From assembly GCF_947172395.1 (NCBI RefSeq), contig NC_069105.1, forward strand, positions 11,181,971 to 11,245,970: a stretch of 64,000 nucleotides of DNA, in the 5' to 3' direction. Positions 1 through 10,140 of the stretch are shown here, in pieces (position 1 is the first letter of the stretch; the number at the start of each line of letters is the position of its first letter). A program made the translations under genes and the position numbers. This DNA comes from Bicyclus anynana. Taxonomy: Eukaryota > Arthropoda > Insecta > Lepidoptera > Nymphalidae. The notes under the pieces are model-generated. The model worked only from the letters and a program-made list of their open reading frames with translations, did no database searches and was not told the origin of the DNA.

Positions 1-731
1 GATTTTGATTTATAAATAATCATGTCACATATATATTTTTATCGGTCCATTACATCTCATTAATTACATCAAAAGTTAAACAGTCGAGCGCACTGTATCC
101 AATTTTCTTGTAAAAAAAAAAAAACACAGTTATAATGAAGTCCACAATGGCAGCACTTTCACTGGCCAGTGGCCACAACCTGCGGCTGTCAATCATTTAT
201 TTAACTTAACGAGAACTAATTAAGTGACTTATTTTTTGTCGCAAAATATTAAAGGCCTACGCTTCAAAATATCGTTCACTTTACAACACGTTCGACATAC
301 ATGGGTGCGTAAATACCGTGCGATGCAAAGGACAATGTAACGACTTGTAATCTATCTACGACAAATCTAAAAGGAAAAGTTGTAGTTTTAGCTTTATGTT
401 TTAAGTATGTTTTTTTCAAGAAAAAAATGGGTACTTGCATAGATTTAATGGATTTAATACGTGGGAAACTACAAGAATTTTTTTTTTAATATTTTCATCA
501 TTTAGCTTAACCTCCTACCTGTTCCTCCTAATCTGTCCTACTAATAGTACGGAAGAACAAAATGACATACTAAACAAAAAATATCTCTAGTAGGCAGGGG
601 GCCTAAGTCGGATTATGTAAAAACAGATATTTTTTGAAAATTTAGTCACAAATAAAGTACATAATAGAAAATATACTTAAAAATACAATACGAAAATTAG
701 CTTACTACTACTTTCCATCCACCGCCATTTC
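1..731. other. Plain AT-rich intronic sequence
   Basis: Poly-A and poly-T runs and no convincing reading frame or repeat match to the rest of the window. Nothing else seen. Confidence 0.5.
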
Positions 732-920
732 GGCTGGTGGGAGGCTTCGGCCGTGGCTAGCTACCACCGTACCGGTAAAGACGTACCGCCAAGCAATTTA
801 GCGTTCCGGTACGATGCCGTGTAGAAAATATTTTTAGCCTGCTTCCATCATCATCACTGCATCATCACTTACCATCAGGTGAGATTGTAGTCAAGGGCTA
901 ACTTGTAATAAATAAAAAAA
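732..920 (+). mobile_element. SINE-A, 5'-truncated copy
   Basis: Starts at GGCTGGTGGGAGGCTTCGG and runs through the SINE-A body to the GTAGTCAAGGGCTAACTTGT end and an A-rich tail. It lacks the tRNA-like head present in the full copy at 44639. A short internal deletion follows GATGCCGTGTAGAAA. Confidence 0.85.
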
Positions 921-1726
921 TCCCTCAGGTAAAATAAATTACGAACTGTATAAAACGAACGATTAATGTCATTATTTGTTTACACAAGTTCAAGATTTCC
1001 GCTTAATTTAAGGGGAAAGGAAATTATGTCAATCCATTTCATACTTAAAAGTTGTGAAAAAATACTTGAACTGATACAACATTATGATGATAAAAAGTTT
1101 CAAATATTTTTTGCAATATTCAATCGAAAATTATTTTATGAATATTTCTCAGTTCAATATTATAAAGATGCATCTTTCTTTTGAATATGACATGAAAACT
1201 TGATGTTTACCCGATTTCAATAAAAAAAAAGATAAAAATGTTTAAGTTGTACAACAATAATTAGATTCCATTTACTAGTTTTCAGTATAAAACCACTACA
1301 CTTACTAGTAAAAGTTTTGTCTTAATTAATTAAGTTTATTCTCATGTTCGTTGATAATTAAAAGATGCGCACAGTTACTTGTCAAACGGTCCACCTCTTA
1401 AGGGTACATTCAGATGATAAGCGCCCAACGCGCTTTGAATGCAGAAATATTGTAACATTAAATCCACCCAAGGCCGACTGAAAGCCAGTTATGTATAATT
1501 TTGTTTTTTTTTTTTGAGAAATATTCAATTAGGTACCTATTTTACATAAAATTACCCTTCGAATAGTAAGTAGAGTCAACAAACAAAATAAAAAAAACAT
1601 GTCAAAAGAACTTATATATCGTATCGGTATGTCGGTATATACGTCTATCCGCGTTAAAATATTGCGCTTAATGAGAACGTAAGTACGTCCTTAAATTAAC
1701 GGCTATGGTTGTAAACGGCCTAAATT
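921..1726. other. AT-rich intron between two SINE-A copies
   Basis: The 72-codon ORF at 966 has no recognisable features and lies in low-complexity AT sequence. Nothing else seen. Confidence 0.45.
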
Positions 1727-2062
1727 GGCTGGTGGAAAGCTTCGGCCGTGGCTAGTTACCACCCTGGCAAAGACGTACCGCCAAGCGACTTAGCGTTCGG
1801 GTACTATGTCGCGTAGAAACCGAAAAGGTTGTGGACTTTCATCCTCCTTATACCAAGTTACCCTGCGTCCATCTGAGATTGCATCATCACTTACCATCAA
1901 GTGAGATTGTAGTCAAGGGCTCAGTGGCGTGCATAAAAATAGAACAAAATGGGAAATTCCTGTTCCAATACAGCTTCATAATGGGCCCTCACGACAGGCG
2001 ATACATTTTTGCATCTATGAAGTGCACGCCACTGCAAGGGCTAACTTGTAAAGAATAAAAAA
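1727..2062 (+). mobile_element. SINE-A copy interrupted by a MITE
   Basis: 5'-truncated SINE-A. Its 3' portion is split at CAAGGGCT by a 113-bp inverted-repeat element (1922-2034), after which CAAGGGCT is repeated and the SINE continues to its A-rich tail. The SINE therefore predates the MITE. The 75-codon ORF at 1831 merely crosses both. Confidence 0.88.
1922..2034. mobile_element. hAT-like MITE with 8-bp target duplication
   Basis: 113-bp element with terminal inverted repeats CAGTGGCGTGC / GCACGCCACTG, flanked by the 8-bp direct repeat CAAGGGCT at 1914-1921 and 2035-2042. An 8-bp duplication and CAG-starting TIRs are typical of hAT transposons. It has no coding capacity and is non-autonomous. 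The duplicated 8 bp are present once in intact SINE-A copies, which proves they are target sequence. Confidence 0.85.
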
Positions 2063-2400
2063 CAAAACGCGCGTCAAACGCTTGTCATGTGAACCAGCTT
2101 TAAGAAAAAGTTACCTCTACGGTGGTATAACCGTACAAGCGGGGCGAGGCAATGTTTTATTTTCCTGTTCACTGGGACGCCACTCGTAATTTATTGTACG
2201 GCGATATTAAGTGCGGCTTTTTTTCCACTACACCGATTGCTGGTACTTCGATTGTAGGCATTTTATGGCTTAATTCCATACAGTGAGGCCACAACAATGA
2301 AATAAAATTAAAATATACGATGTGACGACAATGACGACTTTGAAGTACGACATATACTTTTTTATTTAATGACAAGTTAATCCTTGACTGTTCTCACATA

Positions 2401-2616
2401 TCGAGTGACGATGCAATCTAATGATCAAGTAAGCTCACATGCCTGCAATACTAACAGCTTGACAGACGATAAAACTGATCGTGTATTGGTCGCGATCGGC
2501 ATGGTGTCATGCACATCGAGATCAACACACGATCAGTTTTCTCGGCTGCAGGAATGTGAGCTTTTTTGATTGTCAGTGGCTGACATAAGATTTCCATCGA
2601 CTGCATCGTTATTCGA
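2401..2616. mobile_element. Foldback element, about 216 bp imperfect palindrome
   Basis: The ends TCGAGTGACGATGCA and TGCATCGTTATTCGA are inverted. Inner blocks AAGCTCACATG..CTGCA and AAAACTGATCGTGT also recur inverted, down to a centre near GGTGTCATGC. The two similar short ORFs on opposite strands at 2384 and 2451 are a by-product of the palindrome, not genes. No clear target duplication is visible. Confidence 0.7.
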
Positions 2617-2627
2617 CTTACGGGCTT

Positions 2628-2938
2628 CATCACTATCAACCCATATTCGGCTCACTGCTTAGCTCGAGTCTCCTCTCAGAATAAGAGGGGTTAGGCCAAT
2701 AGTCCACCACTCTGGCCCAATGCGGATTGGCAGACTTAACACACGCAGATAATTAAGAAAATTCTTTGGTAGGTATGCAGATTTCCTCACGATGTTTTCC
2801 TTCACCGTTTGAAACACGTGATATTTAATTTCTTAAAATGCACACAACTGAAAAATTGGAGGTGCATGCTCCGGGCCGGATTCGAACCCACACCCTCCGC
2901 AATCGGAGGCAGAGATCATATCCGCTGGGCTATCACGG
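2628..2938 (-). mobile_element. SINE-B, full length, with 11-bp target duplication
   Basis: tRNA-derived SINE on the minus strand. The head reads AGCCGTGATAGCCCAGCGG, with a B box around GGGTTCGAATCC, and the 3' end reads CTTAGCAGTGAGCCGAATATGG-like. It is bracketed by CTTACGGGCTT at 2617-2627 and 2939-2949, a target-site duplication that shows real retrotransposition. Confidence 0.9.
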
Positions 2939-3090
2939 CTTACGGGCTTGGTAATTACTAATTTTTCCGATTTTTTAAAACACTGAAAAAATCTATAATC
3001 ATAAAACCAGTTTTGAAGACATAACTACTTTGTTTTAATAAATTAATACTTCTCATAAACTGTAGTTTTGATTCACTTTTATTTAGACAA

Positions 3091-3136
3091 TAAGTACGAG
3101 GTATAAGGTATAATACGAGGTAGGTATAATACGAGA
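3091..3136. repeat. Short irregular tandem repeat
   Basis: Overlapping copies of TACGAGGTATAA-like units in about 45 bp. The rest of 2950-3439 is featureless AT-rich intron. Confidence 0.5.
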
Positions 3137-3439
3137 TAAAAATGTTACTATCGGAAAACCTTTTAGGGAAAAAGCTAAATTAACCGGAATCGATACAGCA
3201 GCGGTCTCCAAATTGGTGTAATTGAATCGATATGGTCGCGAACTGGATGCTCTATTAGTCACCCCTGTACGGACTAGGGGACACGATGTTTCACTAGTGT
3301 AGAAAATGAACTTTTCATATAGGCTTACCTACTTATATACATAGTTTTATTTTTAACAATATAATGGTTACTGGATAATGGATAAAGCGTATGGTTCACT
3401 TAAAGAAAACTAACTACTTTAACAGGGCTACCACGCCGC

Positions 3440-3577
3440 CAGTGGCGTGCACGAGATTTTTAACTAGGGTACGCATTATGCGTACAAATTGTACAAAATG
3501 AAAAATTCCTTCTTCAATACAGTTTCGAATCCTTAGAGTATGCAGTGTTTTTTGCGTGTTTTTAGTACACGCCACTG
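3440..3577. mobile_element. Second hAT-like MITE
   Basis: Same TIRs as the element at 1922 (CAGTGGCGTGCA and a TACACGCCACTG end), with related interior text such as ACAAAATG.AAAATTCC. No matching 8-bp flanks are visible, so this copy is probably older. Confidence 0.7.
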
Positions 3578-3627
3578 CATTTGTTGGGAACAAATCTTAC
3601 AATACGTTACTCTATGTCCTATGTCAT

Positions 3628-3765
3628 AGGGCCAGTCTCAACGCTGAGAGTCCTGGGTTCGATTCTCGCCCGGTTGGAATATTGTCGTATCCACTCTTGA
3701 TACAGCGTTCCCACTAATTTGGGGGAAATATTGGTCATATTTAAAATATATGACAAATATTCGTT
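3628..3765 (+). mobile_element. SINE-C, degenerate copy
   Basis: Retains a tRNA B box (GGGTTCGATTCTCGCCCGG) and the SINE-C body signature ATTGTCGTATCCACTC, then GGAAATATTGGTCATATTTAAAA, matching the better copy at 4596. The A-box region is damaged. Confidence 0.7.
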
Positions 3766-4099
3766 TTGTTCTAAAATATGATATATTTATGTAATATCTT
3801 CAAATGTTTGAATCTTGTTTGTTATTTAACGGCTATCATACCATTCAAACAAAAATCCAGTTATCTTGTTTATAGGCAGAAAAGAGCAATACATATTAGT
3901 TGCTTCTTTGGGCTACCTCTGTTAATAAGAGGTCGTATACTTAAACTCTCCATTCAGATTTTCCTAACGACCAAAAAGCAAGGCCACCTTTTAGGCAGTA
4001 AAAGGTTTTACTAAAAAGCCTCAGTTATTAATGTTATGCTAAGTATATCACTTTTTTTACTTTGTTTCACTTGGTAGAAAAGGAATTCATTTCAGCCCT

Positions 4100-4250
4100 G
4101 AGAATTGCCAAATAAAAACAAAGGACGTACGCAGCGGCACGTATTCGCGACTCGCGAGTAAATCTCGCAAGGGTTAGAGGGTGACGTCATTAAAATGCAT
4201 GCGAGGGGCCTGACAAGATGGATTTTGACGTTATACAGCGTGTTCTTTTA
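4100..4250. promoter_or_regulatory. GC-richer island with a palindromic CRE motif
   Basis: Contains a perfect TGACGTCA (CREB/ATF consensus) at 4182-4189, an ACAAAG core at 4119-4124, and the repeated CTCGCGA text, in otherwise AT-rich intron. A candidate regulatory block only. Confidence 0.25.
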
Positions 4251-4595
4251 CTTGAAATTATAATTATTTTTTAAATTATGATTACGACCGTTGTTAGGTG
4301 ACTGTAAGATACATGCCATGAAATATGAGGTTATATAAATGATATCGCATAATCAGGAAAGTTAATCCCTTGTACTTATACAGCATATTATCCCGTTTAT
4401 GCGAGGCCAAAGAAGAATTTTAATATGTAACAAACAACTTTTACGCATTACACTCGTGGAAACAGTTTTCATTTACCTACTATAGTTTAAAATAAACTGC
4501 TTGTTGAAAATATTCACGGATAGTTAAAGAACTCCATATCTAAATGTACAAAATTACGTTTAAATTTCAGATTATTGATAACTGCAATATATTAT

Positions 4596-4764
4596 AGCCG
4601 CAATAGCTCAACGGTAAGAGCGGTCGAACTTAACACGCAGGGGTGGTGGTTCGATCCCGGCCCCTTTGGTCTATTGTCGTACCCACTCCTAGTACAGTCT
4701 TGGAGCGGAATAGGAATATTGGTCATATTTAAAAAGATATGGCAAATATTTTTAAAAAAAAAAA
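4596..4764 (+). mobile_element. SINE-C, tRNA-derived, near full length
   Basis: The head AGCCGCAATAGCTCAACGG carries an A-box-like segment. GGTTCGATCCCGGCCCC is the B box, followed by the body (ATTGTCGTACCCACTCCTAG, GGAATATTGGTCATA) and a terminal A run. ORFs on both strands here are repeat-derived. Confidence 0.85.
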
Positions 4765-6282
4765 CTGAAATTAGTGGTAACCTCAATACCGACGGAATCG
4801 TTTTCTTCACCCATTTATCCTCTATTCTTCGAGTCTCTGTCCCAGAGTTTTATTGATCTTTACCCACCTTTTGAACTTTTCTCTTTTAGAGGCTGTCGCG
4901 CTGTTTCTATAGGATCGGCTTACACTACGACGTACTAGATTCTAAAAAAATTATCAAATGGCCGCTGGTTGCAAAAATAATTACAGAAATAAATATGTTA
5001 TTATAAACAAATTATCCTTCGGTATCTTATTATCTTTGAAAAATAGAAATACAAAGTTTTAATAAACATGAAAATATGTTTCAAAGCTTTTCTTATTACG
5101 TTGTGCTGAGAAAGCTTTTTCAATCACCCTGTATAAAACTCGATCACGTACCTTGTACAACTTTTGTACGACTTTAAAAAAAGTTCGAAATATCCAATAT
5201 TAACCGTCACGCCCACCTGACGGTGTCATAATTGTGAAAAACATGTCCTTCTTATTATACGCCATGAGCTAGTGAACGATTTGTTCAAAATTAATAGGTG
5301 AAATTTTAAAATATAATTAAGCTATGCTTTGATAAAGAGATACACATTACATCTCTTATCTCTTATTCAAAATATAAGTGCAATAATATTACATATTTAC
5401 ATATTTATAAGATAATTAACAGGATTTTTGAGAAGCTTATAATTGTTTTCAGTTTATACTTTACAGGTATTATTTTCCACAAAGAATATTGTTAAGATTC
5501 ATAAGTCGTAATATCAGTATCATAAATATATGTAGGTATAGTGAAAATTATATATACCTACTTTTAATACGAGATTACCTAAAAACAACAGATACCTGTA
5601 CAAAGTCATTATGACATGCCAAATTAAATTAAAATAACTAAAACTAAGACTTAAACATAATGATCATTGTAATCTGTGTTTTTTACTGGGAATAAATTAT
5701 AGATTATACAATATACATAGTATATTTAACATAGTATAGTTTAGTTTTAGTTGGCTCTTTACTTGTAGTTGTCTCTTGTTAATTTTAGATCGGTACAAAC
5801 TCTGTAAGCGAATCGTTCACCGGCTCGCGGTTCATAACTTCATTCATTTTTAAAGTTCTCTTTGATTTTTCTTCGATCAAAATTTCGCCGGTCATTTGAT
5901 GGCTGCAAAGGAAGAGCAAATGAGAAATTGGTTCCTATTATTTTCTTGTAGGGCTTCTTTGAATTCTTAAGATATTAAGCTCATTTTCTCATTAATTATG
6001 TGGAAACGAAGGAAATTAATTCTGCACGGTCCTTTGTAATGAATACCGATTTTAATTATTCACCGCTACAGTTTCGATTTCAAAGAATTATAAGTACAAT
6101 CGTCTTACAATATTGGGTGAGGTTTTTTTTTAATTTTTTTCATCTTTTTCATATATTGGGTGAGGTTTTTTAAATGACAACAATTTTCACCTTCTTTATA
6201 TCTACTCGCTGGCTTTAGAATAGTCACTTTACATCTGTAATAATTAGCATCACTCTCTTTAAGTAGAGAATGGTCTTAGAAC
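4765..6282. other. AT-rich intron without recognisable features
   Basis: Long T and A runs and no open frames of note. The 18-bp phrase TATTGGGTGAGGTTTTTT occurs twice just downstream of 6110. Nothing else seen. Confidence 0.45.
6110..6172. repeat. Short direct repeat
   Basis: TATTGGGTGAGGTTTTTT occurs at about 6112 and again at about 6155, separated by T-rich sequence. Confidence 0.6.
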
Positions 6283-6289
6283 AAATCGT

Positions 6290-6390
6290 AGATATTCTTT
6301 GGCCACCAAGATCCTGAACTCTTGGAAGTCCCTACAAAAGATATTTGTTCAGAGTAGACTTTCGCTGGCCCATGTTATGATGATAGATTG
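6290..6390 (+). mobile_element. Degenerate RTE LINE 3' end
   Basis: AAGATCCTGAACTCTTGGAAGTCCCTACAAAAG-like text resembles the RTE terminus (GATCGTGATGTTTGGAAGTC) and ends in ATGATGAT-like sequence. Confidence 0.4.
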
Positions 6391-6436
6391 ATTAATTTTT
6401 ATTTAATCATGATCATCATTATCATCATTAACCCCG

Positions 6437-6557
6437 TCTCTGAAAGCGCAGTGTCAGTCGACCGATGAAGCGAGTCGCAGGGATTCGCAGGATCGTGATG
6501 TTTGGAAGTCGCTACAAAAGGCCTATGTCTTGCAGTGGACGTCCATCGGCTGATATG
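6437..6557 (+). mobile_element. RTE LINE 3' end fragment
   Basis: GAAAGCGCAGTG, AAGCGAGTCGCAGGGATTCG and GGCCTATGTC..CAGTGGACGTCCATCGGCTGAT match the 3' end shared by ten fragments in the window. The tail turns into TGATGAT repeats. An internal deletion removes the SRWMQ-coding part. Confidence 0.8.
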
Positions 6558-6572
6558 ATGATTATTATCAAT

Positions 6573-6789
6573 CGATGGACGTCCTCTGCTGGATGTAGGA
6601 TTTTTATAAGGACTTCCAAACACCACATACTTGAGCCGCCGGCATGTAACTATTACTTATAACCTGCGTCGTCGGTCCACCTAGTGGGGAATCGACTAAC
6701 ACTGCGCTTTACGATAAGGGGTCGCCATTCCAGCACTTTGAGAGTTCGGGAACCCAAAGTCCATCGGTTCTTCGAACTACGAGTATGTG
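6573..6789 (-). mobile_element. RTE LINE 3' end fragment, tail to tail with the previous one
   Basis: Reverse complement of the same family, from CGATGGACGTCC through CCACCTAGTGGGG to GGTTCTTCGAACTACG. It begins 16 bases after the + copy ends, so the two LINE ends face each other across a short TGAT-rich junction. Confidence 0.8.
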
Positions 6790-6929
6790 TCGTGATTATT
6801 ATCCTGCTACACCGAAAACTGCTAAACCGATTTTAATTAATGAATGAGATGTCAAAGGGTTCGTAATAATAACACGGGTGTCAAAGGCTAGGGTATATAA
6901 ATTAAAAAAAAGTACTTAGTCTGGTTATA

Positions 6930-6990
6930 CTTTTTAACCGAATTCAAAAAGGAGGAGGTTCTCAAGTTGACCGGCATCTTTTTTTTTAAG
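6930..6990 (+). repeat. Repeat J fragment
   Basis: AACCGAATTCAAAAAGGAGG followed by AGGTTCTCAAGTTGACCGG is a decayed version of the widespread lepidopteran AACCGACTTCAAAAAGGAGG repeat, also present at 13050. Confidence 0.55.
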
Positions 6991-8260
6991 TTTATTTTTA
7001 TTACAGATATTATATTCTCTTGTAATCTAAATGTTATATTTTACTTTATAATGGCGTTTCTAGTCGGCTTTCCTTAAAGAATTATTATTAATTTAAATTT
7101 TTATTGAACTTGATGGTCTCAGGTCGATTCCCACACTTATTCGTCATAAAATTATAATTAAATAGGTATTTATTACGAAATTAATTGTTAATTTATGGAT
7201 TTTAGAAAATTAAATTGCGCCCATGACTTTTTATTTTATTTGTTTATAAATTACAGATACATATTTTGTTTAAATATTAAATGTGTCGAGCACGGTCATT
7301 TATTTGTGACATTATATTTTACGATAAAATAAAAAATAAGTGTATTAATTAGGTATTTTTTTTTTGCTTTTTTGTAATTTATAGCCGCCTATCTGACGTT
7401 GCCAAAGTCTATGGCCAGTGGTCACTTTACATGAGGTGACGCATTTTATATAGACCGCTATTATAATGAGAAAAGAAGAAAGTTCATCGCTTCTTCATCA
7501 GGTCGATGATGGTGATGAAAGAATAGGGTTACTTATACAGTAACCCTGTTCTTTCATCATCATGATCTATGATGATGATGAAAGAATAGGGTTACTTACA
7601 TATCTATATCTGTGACTATACGTCATAGATATAGAGATCATGCGTTCTATGAGCAAGCCATTGTAAACGTGTGGACAGTAATTATAGTGCTCAACCCTAT
7701 AGATACAGTGTATGTAGAAGTACGAATGAGAAAGCTAACATAAACTATGCACCATTACTTAGGGCTGTCAATTGAGGAAAAATAGAAATACAAATAATGG
7801 TTATTTGTTTATTTACATAAAGCTCAATATATTAGGGATGATTGATAACTTAATAAAAATATAATACAATGTAGACAATTATGTTAATTTTTTATTTAAT
7901 TAGCTTTAACAACGGCATGATCCTGGGTTAGAAAATCGTATGAAAAATTAGAATTTTCTTTGTTTTAAAAATACTTTAGGCAGTATCGCGAAGTTGGGAA
8001 GTGAAATCGTAACAAACAAACAAAATTCGAATCTTAACGCTTTATAATATTTAATAGTTCAGATCGCAGAGGTGACAGCCCTTGTAGCGCGAGGCGACAT
8101 AAAGTATGCAGCGGTAGGGTTGCCGACACAATTTGCGGCAACAATAAAAAATCCCTTAGCGCCAGACAACGGTAAGTTGCCAGGCTATCCGTCTTCTTCG
8201 CCCCTCGACGTAGCGCGTTGGCTTTGTATGGATACGCTCAATATTTATTGACACATTCTT
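6991..8260. other. AT-rich intron with one strong hairpin
   Basis: Mostly featureless. The exceptions are the hairpin at 7505-7596, listed separately, and a GTTGCCG...CGGCAAC inverted pair near 8118-8144. No credible reading frame. Confidence 0.45.
7505..7596. repeat. 29-bp-arm hairpin plus a third direct copy
   Basis: The arms at 7505-7533 and 7539-7567 pair at 26 of 29 positions around a 5-base loop. The left-arm sequence (GATGAAAGAATAGGGTTACT) is repeated directly at 7571-7596. The arms end in GAT/ATC trinucleotides. No similar sequence is seen elsewhere in the window. Confidence 0.85.
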
Positions 8261-8580
8261 ACAAAAGGAGATTCTATTTTTTTTATCAATGACTTTCAAC
8301 CCTTGAATCTCACCTGATGTTAAGTGAAGATGCAGTCTTTTTTTTATAAGCTCGCACTTGACCACGCTCTAAAGATGCCCAGGTTGTAAGAATTAGCAAA
8401 TACTTATTTCGGGAGAGAGTTCCACATCCTAGCCATGCGTATAAGAAACGAAGAAGAGAACGTAGGGATATAAACCTACCCGGTGTCTTGCAGTGCGATG
8501 GTAAAAAGGTGACGGTGGTACATAGGAGTCTACAATGGCAACGAGCTTACTTGGAAGGGTCAAGCTAATTCTACCTATAC
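8260..8580 (-). repeat. Composite dispersed repeat with a SINE-A-like 3' end
   Basis: Reverse of 8290-8335 resembles the SINE-A end (GCATC..CACTTA.CATCAGGTGAGATT). The rest (GATGCCCAGGTTGTA, GAGAGTTCCACATCCTAGCC) is a phrase I recognise from moth and butterfly dispersed repeats without knowing its class. The 69-codon minus ORF at 8156 overlaps it and is not a gene. Confidence 0.5.
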
Positions 8581-8757
8581 CTACCTCTGACGCTAGTTGT
8601 TTGCCTGCAGGCCTAGAGTGTTAACGACAATCTCTATTGGCGTGTATCTCTCGTTATGTATATCCCGAAGAGAAAAAACATAATTATTGTCGACCAACTT
8701 TTTCGTCCTACGTTTCGTTATTTTTTTCGTCAACGTTGAAGTCGCAAGGAACGGAAA

Positions 8758-8936
8758 CCAGAAAGTGCTGTGTTGGTCGACCCTCCACTAGGTGGACTAA
8801 GGATATCAAGTGGGAGGATATCAAGCATCCAGAGCCAGAGAGCCGCTGGATGCTGGCGGCTCGAGAAGGTTTTGTTTGGATGTTTATGCAAGAGGCCTAT
8901 GTCCAGCAGTGGACGTCCATCTGTTAATGATGATGT
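8758..8936 (+). pseudogene. RTE LINE reverse transcriptase C-terminal remnant
   Basis: The frame reads VGRPSTRWTKDIK, then SRWMLAAREGF, then MQEAYVQQWTSI and a stop, ending in AATGATGATG. This is the C-terminal tail of the RTE-type LINE polyprotein. The upstream endonuclease and reverse transcriptase are missing, as expected of a 5'-truncated insertion, and a short in-frame duplication (KWEDIKHPE) is present. Confidence 0.85.
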
Positions 8937-8939
8937 TAA

Positions 8940-10040
8940 ACTATTTCGTCCTCCTTTGACTTTCTTTCGTTTCGAGACATGAAGCGGTTGGCATTTAAGG
9001 CATATACTTAATATGTGACTAAATGTTAGGTTAGGTTAGTTACCTACCTAGCATTTACCTATAGGTGCATATTAAAATGATAAGGTCACTAAACCAAACT
9101 TTCTACCTATAGGTTCTATTGTAACTACCTCTACTTTCACAGTTATAAACTAATACATAAATATTCATTAATTATTAATTTATTTTAAGAAAACCAAGAT
9201 TGTTGGCTTTTCTATCAAATATGCTTTGTCAGTATGCTAGTGAAACAGTTTTACACATCTACTAATTTATCTCACTTTCAAACATAATAAACGAATTTGT
9301 GAACAGTCATCCCTGCAGTCACTTCACATTGTGCTGTTAATTAGAATAATTTTGAACAATAAATAAGAGATTGCTAATAGATAATGAAAGTTGTGTCATT
9401 AAAGAATTGGTTTTCTCCCGTAAGAAATCGACGCTTTCGAAAATTGTCATCGTTTTGGGCCTACTTGTTTTAAACTTGAATAATTAATCGTCAGGCTAAT
9501 ATTTAGGCTTCTACATTTGGCCCTAAGGTCTAAATATTAAAAGAGAAGACTAAAAATTAGTATTAGTTAGAAATGTGTCAATACATAACCTGAATGCGGA
9601 TTTGGTAGGTCGATGATTATTAGAAATCAGAATATGATAAAATCATTGGGGAGCGTTCTTAAAAACAAATATTTTCTGGAAAGAAACAAAACTTACATTG
9701 TCTAATTAAAAAAAAAATGCATGATTATGTAAATTTTATTTTTTTCAAATAACTTTAATGTCCTTATTTTGTTTATCGTCTCTTAAAACCTTAGTGAGTG
9801 ATTATTATAACATTCCTCCGAAGGTCATTTATTACCATTCAATAGGTGCTACGCCATATTTGAGAACCATAAGTACTAGTAAACTGGTTTTCTGTGTACC
9901 TGTACTTGTAGATACCCTTAACATCTACTTTATTATAAAAAAAAATATATAAGGGTTCCGTTTTTGTAAGAACGTACTTTAGGAACCCTAATAACCAGGG
10001 ACTGTATCCATGTGGCTAATGGTTTATTCGGTAACGACAG
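8940..10040. other. AT-rich intron
   Basis: No recognisable gene. A small inverted pair (AGGGTTCCGT at 9953 and AGGAACCCTA at 9981-9990) resembles a short lepidopteran MITE. Nothing else seen. Confidence 0.4.
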
Positions 10041-10140
10041 GTCACGTGATTTAGTAATCGATCGAATCGATCAATTCCATACATTTCTTTTAGTTTTCGA
10101 AGCGTTTGCGATCGTAGAAAGAGAATCGACATGGCTACAT
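10040..10140 (+). repeat. Partial copy of the TA-flanked MITE interior
   Basis: GTCACGTGAT, CCATACATT and the block TTTTCGAAGCGTTTGCGATC GTAGAAAGAGAATCGA also occur in the same order in the element at 27104. The ends of that element are not present here. Confidence 0.65.
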
